A stretch of DNA of 64,000 nt. Origin: Cellvibrionaceae bacterium. GTDB taxonomy: Bacteria > Pseudomonadota > Gammaproteobacteria > Pseudomonadales > Cellvibrionaceae. Made by a program: the position numbers and the translations under genes. Of the stretch, positions 9,907 through 20,882 are shown piece by piece. Every line of letters begins with the position of its first letter. The stretch's first letter is position 1. Below the pieces are notes generated by a model, which did not search any database, was not told the origin of the DNA, and saw nothing but the letters and a program-made list of their open reading frames with translations. The DNA is taken from contig JANPZW010000008.1 of the NCBI GenBank assembly GCA_024707385.1, positions 248,001 to 312,000 of the forward strand. Reading direction: 5' to 3'.

Positions 9907-11744
9907 TCAGCCGGCATTTTTATGGATATGCATCGCGGAGCTGGAATAACGATCATTCCAGAAACCCAGCGGGCGATTGGAAACTGCATCCATCACCGCG
10001 CTGAAGCGGGCCGTCCCAATCGCCGCGGCGATGAAATTGTTTTCGGTCACTGCGCCGGGGAACAGCTGCCCCTCCCCCCAGAACTGCCCACAATAATATT
10101 GCGCCGCAAAGTTACGCTGTCGCTGGCATCTGCGATGGTTAGAGCGATAGGGCGCGCATCTGCAATATTTGCGGTTTTGCTATTGCCGTAGTTGAAAACA
10201 TTTTCCTCGATCAACAAACGACTGGTGCCTTCAATATGCAATTTGGCGAGATGGGTGGTTGCCATCGCATCGTCCACCCAGATGTTTCTGCGCAGATGAA
10301 TATTCTGTGGTTTTGCATTTTTCCACGCTTTGACGATGACCGTCATACGGGAAAATTTGTTGTCTTCAAAAAGAATATTCTGATTGGTGCCCCACAAGAC
10401 GATGCCGGCATTGTCTGAGGTTTCAGCGCTTAAAACTTTCGCTGCTGAGAATTCGAGTCCCAAGATATGCAGGTTGGCGATCTTGTTTTGCAACGCATGC
10501 ATAACGATGCCTGAACTCTCAAGCTTCGGCCGCGCGCCGGTCAGGCCATAATAAGCGAGCACGGCGGGCTCTTGAGCGCTGCGTCCAGAGCTTAGGCCGA
10601 ACAACTGCTCATGACTCCATACATCACCACGCTTGAGATAAATATGATCGGGATAGCCGTCGCGCATTTTTTCCAATCCGGCCTTGATGGATTTACAAGG
10701 TGACGCTTCACTCAGGCAGGAATTACTGTCATCACCTAAAGAGCTGCTCACATAAACCAATTTGGAATCCGCAGAGGGCCGGATGACGGTAAAGCCGTTG
10801 TCGGTCTTGTTTGCCGGCGAGCCGTCGTACACCAGTTGTTCGCCATTTGATGGCGTTGTTGCTTCTTCAGATTGTTCCACGTCGCCAACGCGGAAATTGA
10901 GCATCAGCGGAACTCCTGCTTCTCCCTTGGCATCGGCCTCGGCAAAGGGCGTTATGATCAGGGTGTATTCACCTTCCGGCAGTTCGCCCTGCGCCGCCTG
11001 TAAATGTTCTGACTTGTCGGCGAGGGTAAAAGCAGTTTCATTTTCATGACGTATTATTTTTGCAGGACCGTCCAGGTCGAACTGGACGCTACCGGTTTTG
11101 CTCGCATTTTCACTGACGGCCACAATATTCACGCGCTCGAAATTCAGATCGGCGGAATTGATGATGCTGCCCTCGGTAATACGTTGAATGGTGTTGAACA
11201 TGCCCGTTGCGTCGTCAATGGCGACGAGTTCCGCTGCAGCGATGGCAGGGACGGAGGGGCTAATTGTTTTGCTGTCAACGACGGTGAAGGTTACGGTGCT
11301 TGCCGAGCCTTTGGGCCCTTCCATATCCGCCTGGGCATAAGGGGTTACGGTCAGCGTGTAATTGCCGACAGGAAGTTCCTGCTGGCGGATATTCAGATTG
11401 TCAGTCTCAACTTCCATTGTATAGATCGCGTTATTTTCCCAACGGTCGATACTGACAGGACCGCTCAAGGCAAAATGCACGCTGCCGGTTGTCGATTCGT
11501 CATTTACCTCCGCCATGATATTCAGCTCGTCGACGCTGAACTGGGCGAGGTCAAGTGTTGATCCGCTCGCGAGACTCTGCAGTTCTACAAGATCCTGCGC
11601 ATCGTTGAATCCGACCAATTTTAATGCGCTGATGGCTGGCGTTTCGTCGCCACCGGCTACCGAATTCGCTGCGAGTTCTTGGCTATGGGCAACAGCGGAG
11701 AGAATAATGAGGAGGGCACCGCAAAATTTGATTGGACTCATCAT
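9907..11744 (-). CDS. secreted protein with two beta-sandwich repeats and a parallel beta-helix domain (frameshifted near the 3' end)
   Basis: I start at ATG 11744 because MMSPIKFCGALLIILSAVAH is a good signal peptide. Two homologous modules of about 110 residues follow, each running from an L-V-x-x-(N/D)-D-A opening through GSV(H/Q)F to a Y-T-L-x-(V/I)-T-P-(Y/F) close. They recall the repeated beta-sandwich modules of cell-surface proteins. Then comes a beta-helix domain with the hallmark YVSSSLGDDSNSCLSEASPC and IYLKRGDVW. The frame breaks at C6 (10074-10079). One extra base there continues the protein with GQLFPGAVTENNFIAAAIGT to a stop at 9907, 612 residues in all. Paralogue of the gene at 12120. 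Probably binds or acts on polysaccharide; no catalytic residues recognised. Confidence 0.75.
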
Positions 11745-12119
11745 TAAACAAACACCATACATCGTCACGTTGATTACATCTTGCGGTGCCGGGTCTACGA
11801 CCCGCTGTGGCACTCGCTGAATTTCAAAGCAATTCAACTTGCTGCTTTCGATGTCCAGTTTGGTAGATGTGGGGGTGATCGTGTTGTCTGAGGCGCCATT
11901 TTTATAAAAAATGGAAATTTATAAGGCATTAAGTAAGTACTAAATCAATAAATTAGGAATAACGAAGGGGTTTGGTAGGGGATTGAAAACGCGAATTTTT
12001 GAGGTTGGAAAACAAAGCATTGAGAAGGACTAATGTGGTACGCGGAGAAATTGCGACTTCCCTGTCGCCAAGTGTGGATCAATTTAAAGCTTCAAATCGA
12101 TACAGGATTGTTGCGGAAC
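11745..12119. other. AT-rich intergenic region between the two beta-helix genes
   Basis: About 375 bp with no convincing gene. 11895-12000 is rich in A/T runs. It should carry the promoter for the downstream beta-helix gene (minus strand) and the end of the upstream one. Confidence 0.4.
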
Positions 12120-13571
12120 TTACTTTGTGGCAAAACCTGCGCGGATATATTTATTGATCTCCGATGCGGTGTAGCGGACATCCCAGGTTCCAACCTGACG
12201 ATTCAATGCCTTGTTCATGAACTCATCAAAGCTGTTGCTGCCACCCAAAGAGGCGTTATATGAACCCAGGGTTCGGCCAGCACCTACATAAGCTGGTCCT
12301 ACGCTTTCAGAATCGTTGGTCCACTTGTAGCCCAGGTTGTTTTTCAGGACCACAGTAGATGCTTGATCCTTGTGCTTGTTCACACTGTTGCGCATCAAAG
12401 ACTTGTATTTGTTGCGCCAAGTTTGGTTATCAAATATGCCGCTGATGTAGTTACCTTCGCCGCGCCAGTCAGCATAACCCAGTGCACTGAATTCCAAGCC
12501 CCAGACCGCTGCGGTACACAAACCATTGCCAGTACAAGCACCTTTACCTTTGACCATGGACTCACCTTCAGTAATCACGTTGTTGAACGCGTGAGCTCGG
12601 ACACCCTTGGGCAGCGGCTCCCAATAACCCAGCATCAAGCCCACTGCGTTGCGAGCAAAGAAGTTGTCCTCTGCCAAACCGCCGCCTCTGAGCTGAGCAC
12701 CGTGACTTGCAGCGCGGGTAATAATGTTGTTCTTGAGCAACAGCGTGCTGCCGTCGGTGTTGTATTGGATGTACAGGTTGTGGTTGTACATATTGGCGCC
12801 TGCGCCATTTACCACCGGATTCCAGCCGCCGCGGTCAAAGACGTTTTCCACAATCGTTACATGGCTCGCGCCGCTCATGTACACGTTTGAGGGTCTTTTG
12901 TTCTGATCGTAGGAGGATTTGATGTAATAAGCTCCGGTCCAGATGTTCCGACGCAGTGTTATGCCTTTCGGATTCCGACCTTCCCACGCTTGCACTACCA
13001 TCTCAATAAAATTGAATTTATTGTCTTCGAACAGAAGATTTTCATGGCCACCCAACAGCGTGAGATCTGCATAATTAGTTCCTGTGAACTCTGCATGGTT
13101 CGGGTCCATTTTGTACGCATAAAACTCCAATCCAATGATGTGGAAGTTTTTCGTCATGGTTTTACCGAGCTGCATGGAGCTCGCAGCGTTTTCCAATTTT
13201 GGCCGGTTTCCACTGGTGCCGTAGTAAGTGATCACGGCTGGCTCTGCAGCACTGCGGCCAGAAGGCAGAACGGAAAAACGTTCACCTCTCCAGATATCTC
13301 CTCGTTTCAAGTACAGGTGATCTGGATAGCCATTGCGCATTTTCTCGAGTCCGGCTGCAATCGTTTTGCACGGGGCTGTTGAAGTCAAGCAACTATTTTT
13401 GTTGTTGCCTTGGGAGCTCGAAACATAGATTCGCTTTGAGTCACTGGATGGTTTTACAACGGTGAAGCCTTTATCGGTATAACTCTGGCCGTAGGATGGG
13501 GTTGCGAAAGCAAGAGAAATCATCAACGGAGCAGCAATTTTTCCTACTTTCTTCAGGAGCCCATAATGCAT
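12120..13571 (-). CDS. secreted right-handed parallel beta-helix protein
   Basis: 483 residues with a signal peptide ending near TPSYG/QS. The mature N-terminus (GFTVVKPSSDSKRIYVSSSQ) matches the paralogue at 9907. PCKTIAAGLEKMRNGYPDHL and YLKRGDIW are shared almost word for word. The rest shows repeated N-(N/V)-(I/F) rungs, such as LLFEDNKFNFIEMV, ITLRRNIW and VTIVENVFD, as in pectate-lyase-like coils. AGAGGT precedes the ATG. Possibly a polysaccharide-binding or -degrading extracellular protein; I recognise no PL or GH catalytic motif. Confidence 0.82.
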   Translation of the reverse strand: MHYGLLKKVGKIAAPLMISLAFATPSYGQSYTDKGFTVVKPSSDSKRIYVSSSQGNNKNSCLTSTAPCKTIAAGLEKMRNGYPDHLYLKRGDIWRGERFSVLPSGRSAAEPAVITYYGTSGNRPKLENAASSMQLGKTMTKNFHIIGLEFYAYKMDPNHAEFTGTNYADLTLLGGHENLLFEDNKFNFIEMVVQAWEGRNPKGITLRRNIWTGAYYIKSSYDQNKRPSNVYMSGASHVTIVENVFDRGGWNPVVNGAGANMYNHNLYIQYNTDGSTLLLKNNIITRAASHGAQLRGGGLAEDNFFARNAVGLMLGYWEPLPKGVRAHAFNNVITEGESMVKGKGACTGNGLCTAAVWGLEFSALGYADWRGEGNYISGIFDNQTWRNKYKSLMRNSVNKHKDQASTVVLKNNLGYKWTNDSESVGPAYVGAGRTLGSYNASLGGSNSFDEFMNKALNRQVGTWDVRYTASEINKYIRAGFATK

Positions 13572-13920
13572 AACTTTTTACCTCTGTGTATCGAGAACAA
13601 TCTTTACCCTCCGTGCTGAACGGGGTTGTGTAGCAGCCGTGCAATCAGAGTATAGGTACAGAGTTTTTTTATTCTTGGAGTCCTGCAGATCCGCGCGCCA
13701 ATAATTTATCTATCTAAAAAAAATGTGTGAAAATTACTGAAAGGTATATCGAAATTAAATTAATTAATGAATTTTTTGCCATCTTGGCTATGAAAAATGG
13801 AATCAGCGGAGCGGTGGCGTAAGGGGCGAGGCTAAAAGAGGCTTCATTTATAGGTAGTAATGTTAAAAAGAACGCTCGGCGATCCGTAAGGCTGCACGCA
13901 CCGCCGAGGTGCATGTCACC
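13572..13920. other. intergenic region upstream of the beta-helix gene and downstream of metG
   Basis: About 350 bp. On the minus strand the stretch 13640-13700 is A/T-rich and probably contains the promoter of the beta-helix gene. A 66-codon minus-strand frame at 13714-13914 is hydrophobic but lacks a clear ribosome-binding site, and I do not call it a gene. Confidence 0.4.
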
Positions 13921-15933
13921 TTACATAACTTTCATGCCGGATTGCGCGCCAGCGTCCGGTTCCAGTAAAAATAAATCCTTTCCACCCGGCCCTGCTGCCA
14001 GCACCATCCCCTCGGACATACCGAATTTCATCTTGCGTGGTTTTAGGTTGGCGACCATTACTGTGTGTTTGCCAACGAGCGTTGCAGGATCGTAGGCGCT
14101 TTTGATACCGGCGAAAACATTGCGGGTCTCGCCGCCGAGATCCAATGTGAGTTGGAGTAATTTATCTGCGCCGGCCACAGGTTCCGCTGCGATAATTTGG
14201 GCAATGCGCAAATCTACCTTGGCGAAATCCGCATAATCGATCTCTGCGGCCAGAGGGTCCTTCGCCAGCCAACCGGTGGGGGCGGCAGCGGGGGCGGGCG
14301 CCTTGCCTGCTTCGATCATCTGATTCACCTTGTCCAATTCCACTCGCTGCATTAGAGGTTTGAACGTGTTGATTTTGTGGCCACCTAAAAATAGCGTCGC
14401 GTTGCGCCAAGTCAATTCGGTAGAGAGAAACTCTTCCGCCGCTGCTGCGGTTTTTGGCAGCACTGGTTTCAGCCAAGTCATAAGTGCAGCGAACATATTA
14501 ATGCCCAAGGTACAGACGGCGAGTACTTCTTTTTCCCGACCGGGCTCTTTCGCCATGCTCCAGGGGGCCTGTGTGGCGATATATTCGTTGGCGACGTCCG
14601 CGAGCGCCATTATGTCGCGCATGGCGCGGCTGAATTCCCGCGCTTCGAACAATTGGGCAACGGGTTCGCTGGCGTCGACGAATTTTTGCCACAAAGCCGT
14701 GTCGGCAACTTCCGGTGCAAGAACGCCGCCTTGCTGCTGAACGAATTTAGCGGTGCGGCTGGCGATATTCACTACCTTGCCGACAAGATCCGAATTCACC
14801 CGCGCAACAAAGTCATCGAGGTTCAAATCCAGATCGTCGACGCCTGCGGTGAGTTTGCTGGCGTAGTAATAACGCAGATATTCCGGATCCAGGTGATCCA
14901 GATAGGTGCGCGCATTAACGAAGGTGCCGCGGGACTTGGACATCTTCTTGCCGTTCACGGTGAGAAATCCGTGGGCGCAGACTTTCGTCGGCGTGCGGTA
15001 TTGCGCAGAGCTGAGCATGGCCGGCCAGAACAGAGCGTGGAAATTAATGATGTCCTTGCCGATAAAGTGGTACACCTCGGCCTCGGAGTCGGGCGCCCAA
15101 TAGGTGTCGAAGTTGCGCCCTTCGCGCTCGCAATATTGCAGACAGCTCGCCATATAGCCGATCGGTGCATCGAGCCAGACATAAAAGTATTTGTCTTTTT
15201 CCCCGGGGATCTCGAAACCGAAGTAAGGTGCGTCGCGGGAGATGTCCCACTCCTGCAGGCCGCCGTCCAGCCATTCTGCCAATTTGTTCGCCACTTCCTC
15301 CTGCAGGTGCCCGGCGCGGGTCCACTCGCGCAAATACTCGGTGAATTCCGGCAATTTGAAAAACAGGTGCTTGGATTCCTTGGCAACCGGCGTTGCGCCG
15401 GAAATGGCGGATTTGGGATCGATGAGGTCCATGGGTGCATAGGTTGCACCGCAGGCTTCGCAGTTATCGCCGTACTGATCCGGGGTTTTGCATTTCGGAC
15501 AGGTGCCTTTTATATAGCGGTCCGCCAGGAACAGGCCTTTTTCCGGATCGTACGCCTGAGTGATCATGCGCTCGGCGATATGGCCGTTGGCTTTCAGGCG
15601 ATTGTAGATCAGCTCAGATAGGGCTTTGTTCTCTGGGGAGTGGGTGCTGTGGTAGTTGTCGAAGCCGATCAGGAAATCGGCAAAATCCTTTTGATGCTCC
15701 GCCTGCATATTGGCGATCTGTTGCTCTGGTGTGATGCCGAGCTTTTCCGCAGTCAGCATAATCGCGGTGCCGTGGGCATCGTCGGCGCAGACGTAAATAC
15801 AGTCGTGACCGCGCATTTTCTGAAAACGCACCCAGATATCGGTTTGTACGGTTTCCACCATATGGCCGAGGTGGATCGAGCCGTTGGCGTAGGGCAGGGC
15901 ACTGGTAACGAGAATTTTGCGTTGTTCGGTCAT
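13921..15933 (-). CDS. metG: methionyl-tRNA synthetase
   Basis: 670 residues from ATG 15933 ([20 protein letters not shown]). Class Ia signatures are present: [14 protein letters not shown] (the HIGH motif) and [11 protein letters not shown] (KMSKS). The connective domain has a zinc knuckle, [18 protein letters not shown]. The last 110 residues are the EMAP/Trbp111-like tRNA-binding dimerisation domain ([20 protein letters not shown]). It charges tRNA-Met and initiator tRNA in the cytoplasm. It is divergent from mrp with 172 bp between starts, an arrangement also found in pseudomonads. Confidence 0.98.
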   Translation of the reverse strand: MTEQRKILVTSALPYANGSIHLGHMVETVQTDIWVRFQKMRGHDCIYVCADDAHGTAIMLTAEKLGITPEQQIANMQAEHQKDFADFLIGFDNYHSTHSPENKALSELIYNRLKANGHIAERMITQAYDPEKGLFLADRYIKGTCPKCKTPDQYGDNCEACGATYAPMDLIDPKSAISGATPVAKESKHLFFKLPEFTEYLREWTRAGHLQEEVANKLAEWLDGGLQEWDISRDAPYFGFEIPGEKDKYFYVWLDAPIGYMASCLQYCEREGRNFDTYWAPDSEAEVYHFIGKDIINFHALFWPAMLSSAQYRTPTKVCAHGFLTVNGKKMSKSRGTFVNARTYLDHLDPEYLRYYYASKLTAGVDDLDLNLDDFVARVNSDLVGKVVNIASRTAKFVQQQGGVLAPEVADTALWQKFVDASEPVAQLFEAREFSRAMRDIMALADVANEYIATQAPWSMAKEPGREKEVLAVCTLGINMFAALMTWLKPVLPKTAAAAEEFLSTELTWRNATLFLGGHKINTFKPLMQRVELDKVNQMIEAGKAPAPAAAPTGWLAKDPLAAEIDYADFAKVDLRIAQIIAAEPVAGADKLLQLTLDLGGETRNVFAGIKSAYDPATLVGKHTVMVANLKPRKMKFGMSEGMVLAAGPGGKDLFLLEPDAGAQSGMKVM

Positions 15934-16105
15934 AGACGATGCTGATGTTGCAGGTTGGCGGATACACGCCGGTGGCGCGTGGGTAAAGGCGGCGATGATA
16001 CCAGTTCGATCCCCGCCTTGCATGACGCAGCGCGCGGGACTTCTGGGCACTGGCGGCATTCGCGGTTAGAATGCCGCCCTTATTTCCGGCAGTTGGGGGG
16101 CGTAG

Positions 16106-17194
16106 ATGACAGGGCTAAATTCACTCCAGGAGACCGTTCGAGCGCGCCTGCAGCGATTGCCGATCCCGGACCTTCCCGAACTCACCTGCGCACAGGCGCT
16201 GGTGGACGCTCAAACAGTTGGCGGCGTCCTTCAGTTGCAGCTGGATTTTGGCTATCCCTGCGGTGAACACGCCGAGGCCATAGTCGCTCAGGTGCGCAGT
16301 GTACTGAGCCCGGATTATTCCGCCGTCGATGTGCAGATTCGCTGGCATGCGGCGAAAGTCGCGACCATCAATAACCAGAGCACCATCCCCGGTGTGCGCA
16401 ACATAGTGGCGATTGCCTCCGGCAAAGGCGGTGTCGGCAAATCGACCACCGCGGTCAATATCGCCCTCGCGCTTGCCGCCGCCGGTGCGCGTGTCGGAAT
16501 TCTCGATGCGGACATTTACGGCCCCAGTCAGGCACTGATGCTCGGTGTCGCCGATCGCCGGCCCGAGATGCACAGCGCTAATAAAATGAAGCCCATCCAT
16601 GCCCACGGCGTGCAGATGATCAGCATGGGCAATCTGGTCACTGAAACCACCCCTGTGGTGTGGCGCGGCCCTATGGTGAGCGGTGCCCTTCAGCAGCTGC
16701 TGAATCAAACCCACTGGGATGATGTGGACTATCTCATCGTCGACATGCCACCGGGTACCGGCGACATCCAGTTGACCCTCTCGCAGGCGGTGCCGGTTTC
16801 CGGCGCTGTTATCGTGACTACGCCGCAGGATATTGCCCTGCTGGATGCGCGCAAGGGTATCGAAATGTTCCGCAAGGTAAATATTCCGGTGCTCGGTGTA
16901 GTGGAAAACATGTCTCTGCACGTCTGTTCCAATTGTGGACATGAAGAAGCGATCTTCGGCACGGCGGGTGGCGAGAGGTTGGCGAGCCAATATCAGACTC
17001 GGTTGCTCGGGCGGTTGCCCTTGCAGATGAGCATCTGCGAGCAGACCGACAGCGGCAATCCTCCGCTGGTGGCGGAGCCGACGTCAGCCGTCGCGGAGAA
17101 ATACCGCGCTATTGCCCTGCAGATGACCGCGCTCTTGTGGCAAAAATCTTTGAGCGGCGCTGCGGTGCCGACGATTTCGATAAGTGATGATTGA
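16106..17194 (+). CDS. apbC: Mrp/ApbC iron-sulfur cluster carrier ATPase
   Basis: 362 residues. The N-terminal MIP18/DUF59-like domain (about 1-90) is followed by a P-loop NTPase of the ParA/Mrp type with the deviant Walker [21 protein letters not shown] and [16 protein letters not shown]. The CSNCGHEE motif near residue 275 provides the CxxC cysteines that bridge a [4Fe-4S] cluster at the dimer interface. It delivers Fe-S clusters to apo-proteins; the Fe-S-rich Rnf and Xdh complexes nearby are possible clients (inference). Its end lies 44 bp before dcd. Confidence 0.96.
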   Translation: MTGLNSLQETVRARLQRLPIPDLPELTCAQALVDAQTVGGVLQLQLDFGYPCGEHAEAIVAQVRSVLSPDYSAVDVQIRWHAAKVATINNQSTIPGVRNIVAIASGKGGVGKSTTAVNIALALAAAGARVGILDADIYGPSQALMLGVADRRPEMHSANKMKPIHAHGVQMISMGNLVTETTPVVWRGPMVSGALQQLLNQTHWDDVDYLIVDMPPGTGDIQLTLSQAVPVSGAVIVTTPQDIALLDARKGIEMFRKVNIPVLGVVENMSLHVCSNCGHEEAIFGTAGGERLASQYQTRLLGRLPLQMSICEQTDSGNPPLVAEPTSAVAEKYRAIALQMTALLWQKSLSGAAVPTISISDD

Positions 17195-17238
17195 GCCGGC
17201 TACCCGCCGCGCGACGCCAATTAATTACGGGAGTTTCT

Positions 17239-17808
17239 ATGTCCATCAAATCCGATCAGTGGATTCGCCGCATGGCGGAAAATCACGGCATGATCGAACC
17301 CTTCGAGCCGGGCCAGGTGCGTTACGACAGCGCTGGCCAACGGCTGATTTCCTACGGCACTTCCAGCTATGGCTACGATGTCCGCTGTGCCAACGAATTC
17401 AAGATTTTCACCAATGTGCGCTCGGTGACCGTGGACCCGAAACACTTCGACGAAAATAGCTTTGTCGATGTGCAGAGCGATGTCTGCATTATTCCGCCGA
17501 ATTCTTTTGCGCTGGCGCGCACCGTGGAATATTTCCGCATTCCGCGCAGTGTGTTGACCGTGTGCTTGGGTAAATCCACGTACGCGCGCTGCGGCATTAT
17601 CGTCAATGTGACACCGCTGGAGCCGGAGTGGGAAGGGCATGTGACCCTGGAGTTTTCCAACACCACACCCCTGCCCGCCAAGATCTACGCCAACGAGGGC
17701 GTGGCACAAATGTTGTTTTTCGAAAGCGACGAGGTTTGCGAAACCTCGTATAAAGATCGCGGCGGCAAATATCAGGGCCAGCGCGGTGTGACCTTACCCA
17801 AAACCTGA
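17239..17808 (+). CDS. dcd: dCTP deaminase
   Basis: About 189 residues from ATG 17239 ([20 protein letters not shown]), preceded by ACGGGAG. Trimeric dUTPase-fold enzyme that deaminates dCTP to dUTP for thymidylate synthesis. The conserved block [20 protein letters not shown] holds the nucleotide-binding and catalytic region, and [20 protein letters not shown] contains the catalytic glutamate region. The C-terminus [13 protein letters not shown] is typical. An upstream in-frame start at 17191 overlaps apbC and is less likely. Confidence 0.97.
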   Translation: MSIKSDQWIRRMAENHGMIEPFEPGQVRYDSAGQRLISYGTSSYGYDVRCANEFKIFTNVRSVTVDPKHFDENSFVDVQSDVCIIPPNSFALARTVEYFRIPRSVLTVCLGKSTYARCGIIVNVTPLEPEWEGHVTLEFSNTTPLPAKIYANEGVAQMLFFESDEVCETSYKDRGGKYQGQRGVTLPKT

Positions 17809-17819
17809 GTCGACACACT

Positions 17820-18284
17820 GTGGATGAGCCAAGCGTCGAAAGCGCCCAGCTGCTGGGACGTATTTATTTTATTGCTGTTATTCCGTTTTTCGGCGGTGCA
17901 GTGGCGCCTTGGATTATCGGTCCATCCGGTGGTGCGGAAGTTCCCATTTTTCTGCTCTGGTCTTTCACGGTTTTGATTTTCTGTGCCGCAGGGTGGCTGG
18001 GATTCAGCGTCGGTGCGCGGGTCAAATATGCGCCTTTGCATACTTTTGTCGGATTGGTGGTTTGCGGTTGTGCCGTAGGTGCTTTTCTTGCTGTCCAAAC
18101 GCATAAAACCTTCCTCGCTGCGTCCGTGTTGACGGTGCTTCACTGGTTGCACTTGTGGTGGCTGCAAAAAACCGGCGGTTTGGATAAGGACGCGTTAAAG
18201 CAACACCGGCGTTTTGTCTGGACAGTGCTGGCGTGCCATATGATGGTTTTGTTGAACATGATTTACGCGGTGAAGACCGCGTAA
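17820..18284 (+). CDS. four-helix membrane protein, possibly DUF3429-like
   Basis: 154 residues starting at GTG 17820, 11 bp after the dcd stop. There are four to five hydrophobic segments (IYFIAVIPFFGGAVAPWIIG; FLLWSFTVLIFCAAGWLGF; FVGLVVCGCAVGAFLAV; LACHMMVLLNMIYAV). The spacing and a WL-rich third segment recall DUF3429 proteins, but the match is from memory and weak. No enzymatic motif. Function unknown; its position after dcd suggests only shared transcription. Confidence 0.7.
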   Translation: MDEPSVESAQLLGRIYFIAVIPFFGGAVAPWIIGPSGGAEVPIFLLWSFTVLIFCAAGWLGFSVGARVKYAPLHTFVGLVVCGCAVGAFLAVQTHKTFLAASVLTVLHWLHLWWLQKTGGLDKDALKQHRRFVWTVLACHMMVLLNMIYAVKTA

Positions 18285-18326
18285 TGTATTTTCAGCATAG
18301 GTGAATTTAGATTCAGTGTGAATCGA

Positions 18327-18962
18327 TCAGAGCTTCTTCGCCCGATATTGCTCAAGGATTTGTTCTACTGAATTAATCACCGGTGTCAGCTGCTTCAGCA
18401 GGCCATCGTGAATGTCGTAAATCCAGCCGTGAATCGATAAATCCTGTCCCGCGTCCCAGGCGTTCTGCACTATATTGGTGTGGGACACATTGGCGACCTG
18501 TTGAGTCACATTTAATTCGCACAGCAGATTAACTTTTTCCTTTGGGCTGAGCATGTCGCTGAATTGGTCGCGGTTGTTGTAATAGACATCGCGGATATTG
18601 CGCAACCAGTTATCCACCAGACCATATTGTCGATCGCCCAGGGCCGCTTGCACGCCGCCGCAGCCGTAATGGCCGCAGACAATAATGTGTTTGATCTTAA
18701 GAACGGAAACCGCATAGTGGAGGACGGAAAGGCAATTGAGGTCGGTGTGGACCACAGCATTGGCAATATTGCGATGAACGAACAGCTCGCCGGGGAGGAG
18801 GCCAACAATTTCATTGGCGGGAACGCGGCTATCGGAACAGCCGATCCAGAGGAATTCCGGTGCCTGTTGAGCGGCCAATTTCTTGAAAAAATTTGGATCT
18901 TCAGCTTTGATATTTTCCGCCCAATGGGCGTTATTCTCGAAGAGAAAGCGCAAGTCAGTCAT
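18327..18962 (-). CDS. can: beta-class carbonic anhydrase
   Basis: 211 residues. Zinc ligands and catalytic dyad appear as CSDSRVPANEIVG (Cys and Asp-Arg) and HIIVCGHYGCGGVQAA (His and Cys). It interconverts CO2 and bicarbonate in the cytoplasm. The C-terminal half (VTQQVANVSHTNIVQNAWD) follows the E. coli Can type. It is monocistronic and divergent from sbcB. Confidence 0.96.
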   Translation of the reverse strand: MTDLRFLFENNAHWAENIKAEDPNFFKKLAAQQAPEFLWIGCSDSRVPANEIVGLLPGELFVHRNIANAVVHTDLNCLSVLHYAVSVLKIKHIIVCGHYGCGGVQAALGDRQYGLVDNWLRNIRDVYYNNRDQFSDMLSPKEKVNLLCELNVTQQVANVSHTNIVQNAWDAGQDLSIHGWIYDIHDGLLKQLTPVINSVEQILEQYRAKKL

Positions 18963-19069
18963 AACCGTCAGTCTCGAAATGGCTTTCGCCGAATTGGCGG
19001 GGCCGGGCAGTATAACGAAATCTGCATCAGCATGGTAAGCTCTGCCCCTCGCAAAAGTTGAGCCAAATT

Positions 19070-20518
19070 ATGGGCACTTTCTATTGGCATGATTATGAAA
19101 CCTGGGGCATAGATCCGTCCGTGGATCGGCCCGCCCAATTTGCGGGCGTGCGCACGGATGAGGACCTGAATATCATCGGCGAGCCCCTGCGTTTGTATTG
19201 CCGGCCAGCACCGGACGTGCTGCCGCATCCCGAGGCGTGTCTGGTGACCGGCATCGCACCTCAAAAAGCCTTGAATGAAGGCCTGCCTGAAGCTGAATTT
19301 ATTGCGCGCATTCATGCGGAATTGGCTCAGCCCGGCACTTGCGGTGTCGGTTATAACTCCATCCGCTTTGACGACGAAGTCACGCGCTATACCCTCTACC
19401 GAAATTTTTATGATCCCTACGAGCGTGAATGGGCCAATGGCAACAGCCGCTGGGACATTATCGATATGGTGCGCTTGTGTTACGCATTAAGACCGGAGGG
19501 CATCGAGTGGCCGGAAGTGGATGGGCGGGTGAGTTTTCGCTTGGAATTGCTTACCGCTGCGAATGGGATTCAGCATCAGTCCGCCCATGATGCGTATTCG
19601 GATGTGGAAGCGACGATTCAACTGGCGCGTTTGATTCGCACACGGCAGCCCGCACTCTACGATTATGTGGTGCAGCACAAACATAAAAGTAAGGTCGGCC
19701 CCCTGTTCGATTTGGTTAATCGCAAACCGCTGCTGCATATTTCCTCAAAATTCGCCGCTGATAACGGTTGTGCCGGCCTGGTTATGCCGCTGGCCATGCA
19801 TCCGACGAATAAAAATGCCGTTATTGTGGTGGATCTCTCCGCCGATCCGAGCGATCTTATTCATTTGGATGCGGAGCAGATTGCACAGCGCGTTTTCACC
19901 TCGCAGGAAAATTTGCCCGAAGGCGAAGAGCGGATTCCGCTGAAGCTGATCCATTTGAATAAATGCCCGATTGTCATCACGCCTAAAATGCTCGATGACC
20001 GCGCCGCGGCACGTCTGAAAATCGACCGGGCCCTGTGCGAAAAACACTGGCAGCAACTGCTCCAGGTAGATTTAAAAAACAAAGTTCAGCACGTGATGGG
20101 GCGCAACGACTTTCCTCCCCGGAGCGATCCTGAGCGACAGCTCTACGATGGTTTCATCGGCGATGATGACAAGGCAGTGATGGCGCAGGTGCGCGCGGCA
20201 ACTCTTGAGGAGCTCACTCAGCACAATTTTGTCTTCCGCGATAAACGTCTGCGGGAAATACTCTGGCGCTATAAAGCGCGCAATTTCCCCGCGAGCTTGT
20301 CGGGCGCAGAACGCGGACAGTGGCTGGAGTTTTGCCGCGAGCGATTGGAAAAAGGTGATGAGGGTGTTTTGTCAGTCAGTCAATTGCAGGAAAAGATCCG
20401 CATAATTGATGAGAGTCGGGAATTGAACAAAGATCAGAAAATCGTTTTGCAGCAATTGTTCCGCTACAGCCGAGCGCTAGCGCAGGAATATCAGTTGGGG
20501 GCCAAATGCTGCTGGTGA
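19070..20518 (+). CDS. sbcB: exodeoxyribonuclease I
   Basis: About 482 residues from ATG 19070 (MGTFYWHDYETWGIDPSVDR). The DnaQ-like 3'-5' exonuclease motifs are HDYETWG (Exo I), GYNSIRFDDEVTR (Exo II) and HDAYSDVEATI (Exo III). The SH3-like and C-terminal helical regions of ExoI follow (LIHLNKCPIVITPKML; RYKARNFPASLSGAERGQWL). It degrades single-stranded DNA in repair and recombination. A TTG at 19058 is an alternative start. The small gene at 20525 follows after 6 bp. Confidence 0.95.
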   Translation: MGTFYWHDYETWGIDPSVDRPAQFAGVRTDEDLNIIGEPLRLYCRPAPDVLPHPEACLVTGIAPQKALNEGLPEAEFIARIHAELAQPGTCGVGYNSIRFDDEVTRYTLYRNFYDPYEREWANGNSRWDIIDMVRLCYALRPEGIEWPEVDGRVSFRLELLTAANGIQHQSAHDAYSDVEATIQLARLIRTRQPALYDYVVQHKHKSKVGPLFDLVNRKPLLHISSKFAADNGCAGLVMPLAMHPTNKNAVIVVDLSADPSDLIHLDAEQIAQRVFTSQENLPEGEERIPLKLIHLNKCPIVITPKMLDDRAAARLKIDRALCEKHWQQLLQVDLKNKVQHVMGRNDFPPRSDPERQLYDGFIGDDDKAVMAQVRAATLEELTQHNFVFRDKRLREILWRYKARNFPASLSGAERGQWLEFCRERLEKGDEGVLSVSQLQEKIRIIDESRELNKDQKIVLQQLFRYSRALAQEYQLGAKCCW

Positions 20519-20524
20519 GTATTT

Positions 20525-20839
20525 ATGAAAACCAATGAATTGTTGACCGCAAGTGAAGCGGAGCTAGTGCCACAGTTGCGGGCGATGAAAAACAAAGAGC
20601 TCGAGCGTCATGCTGCCAAGTTGTTGAAAAAAGTCGGCGCGGATTATGCGCAGGTGCTGGCGGCCGTTACAAAAGCGGTGCCGGAACTCGGTGCGGAACA
20701 AAACGCGTTTGCGCGAATCCAGGAAATCGTGCGCGCCTGTGGGCAGGTAGATGCCGACCAGAAAATTATTGAGCGCGTGGCGGTGATTATGATGATCATC
20801 ATCAAAAAACAGTTTCTCAAAATTCACTCACAAAATTGA
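20525..20839 (+). CDS. small alpha-helical protein of unknown function
   Basis: 104 residues, mostly helical and Ala/Leu/Glu/Lys-rich, with a hydrophobic Ile/Met patch near the C-terminus (VAVIMMIIIKKQFLKI). No signal peptide and no family I recognise. It starts 6 bp after sbcB and is probably co-transcribed with it. Confidence 0.6.
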   Translation: MKTNELLTASEAELVPQLRAMKNKELERHAAKLLKKVGADYAQVLAAVTKAVPELGAEQNAFARIQEIVRACGQVDADQKIIERVAVIMMIIIKKQFLKIHSQN

Positions 20840-20882
20840 TGTCACTCGACGTTGCGATTTTTCCGTAACCAGGAGCCTGGTC

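Noticed and set aside
13714..13914. 66-codon hydrophobic minus-strand frame
   Set aside because: AT-rich intergenic sequence without a ribosome-binding site or recognisable pattern; Ile/Phe richness follows from base composition.
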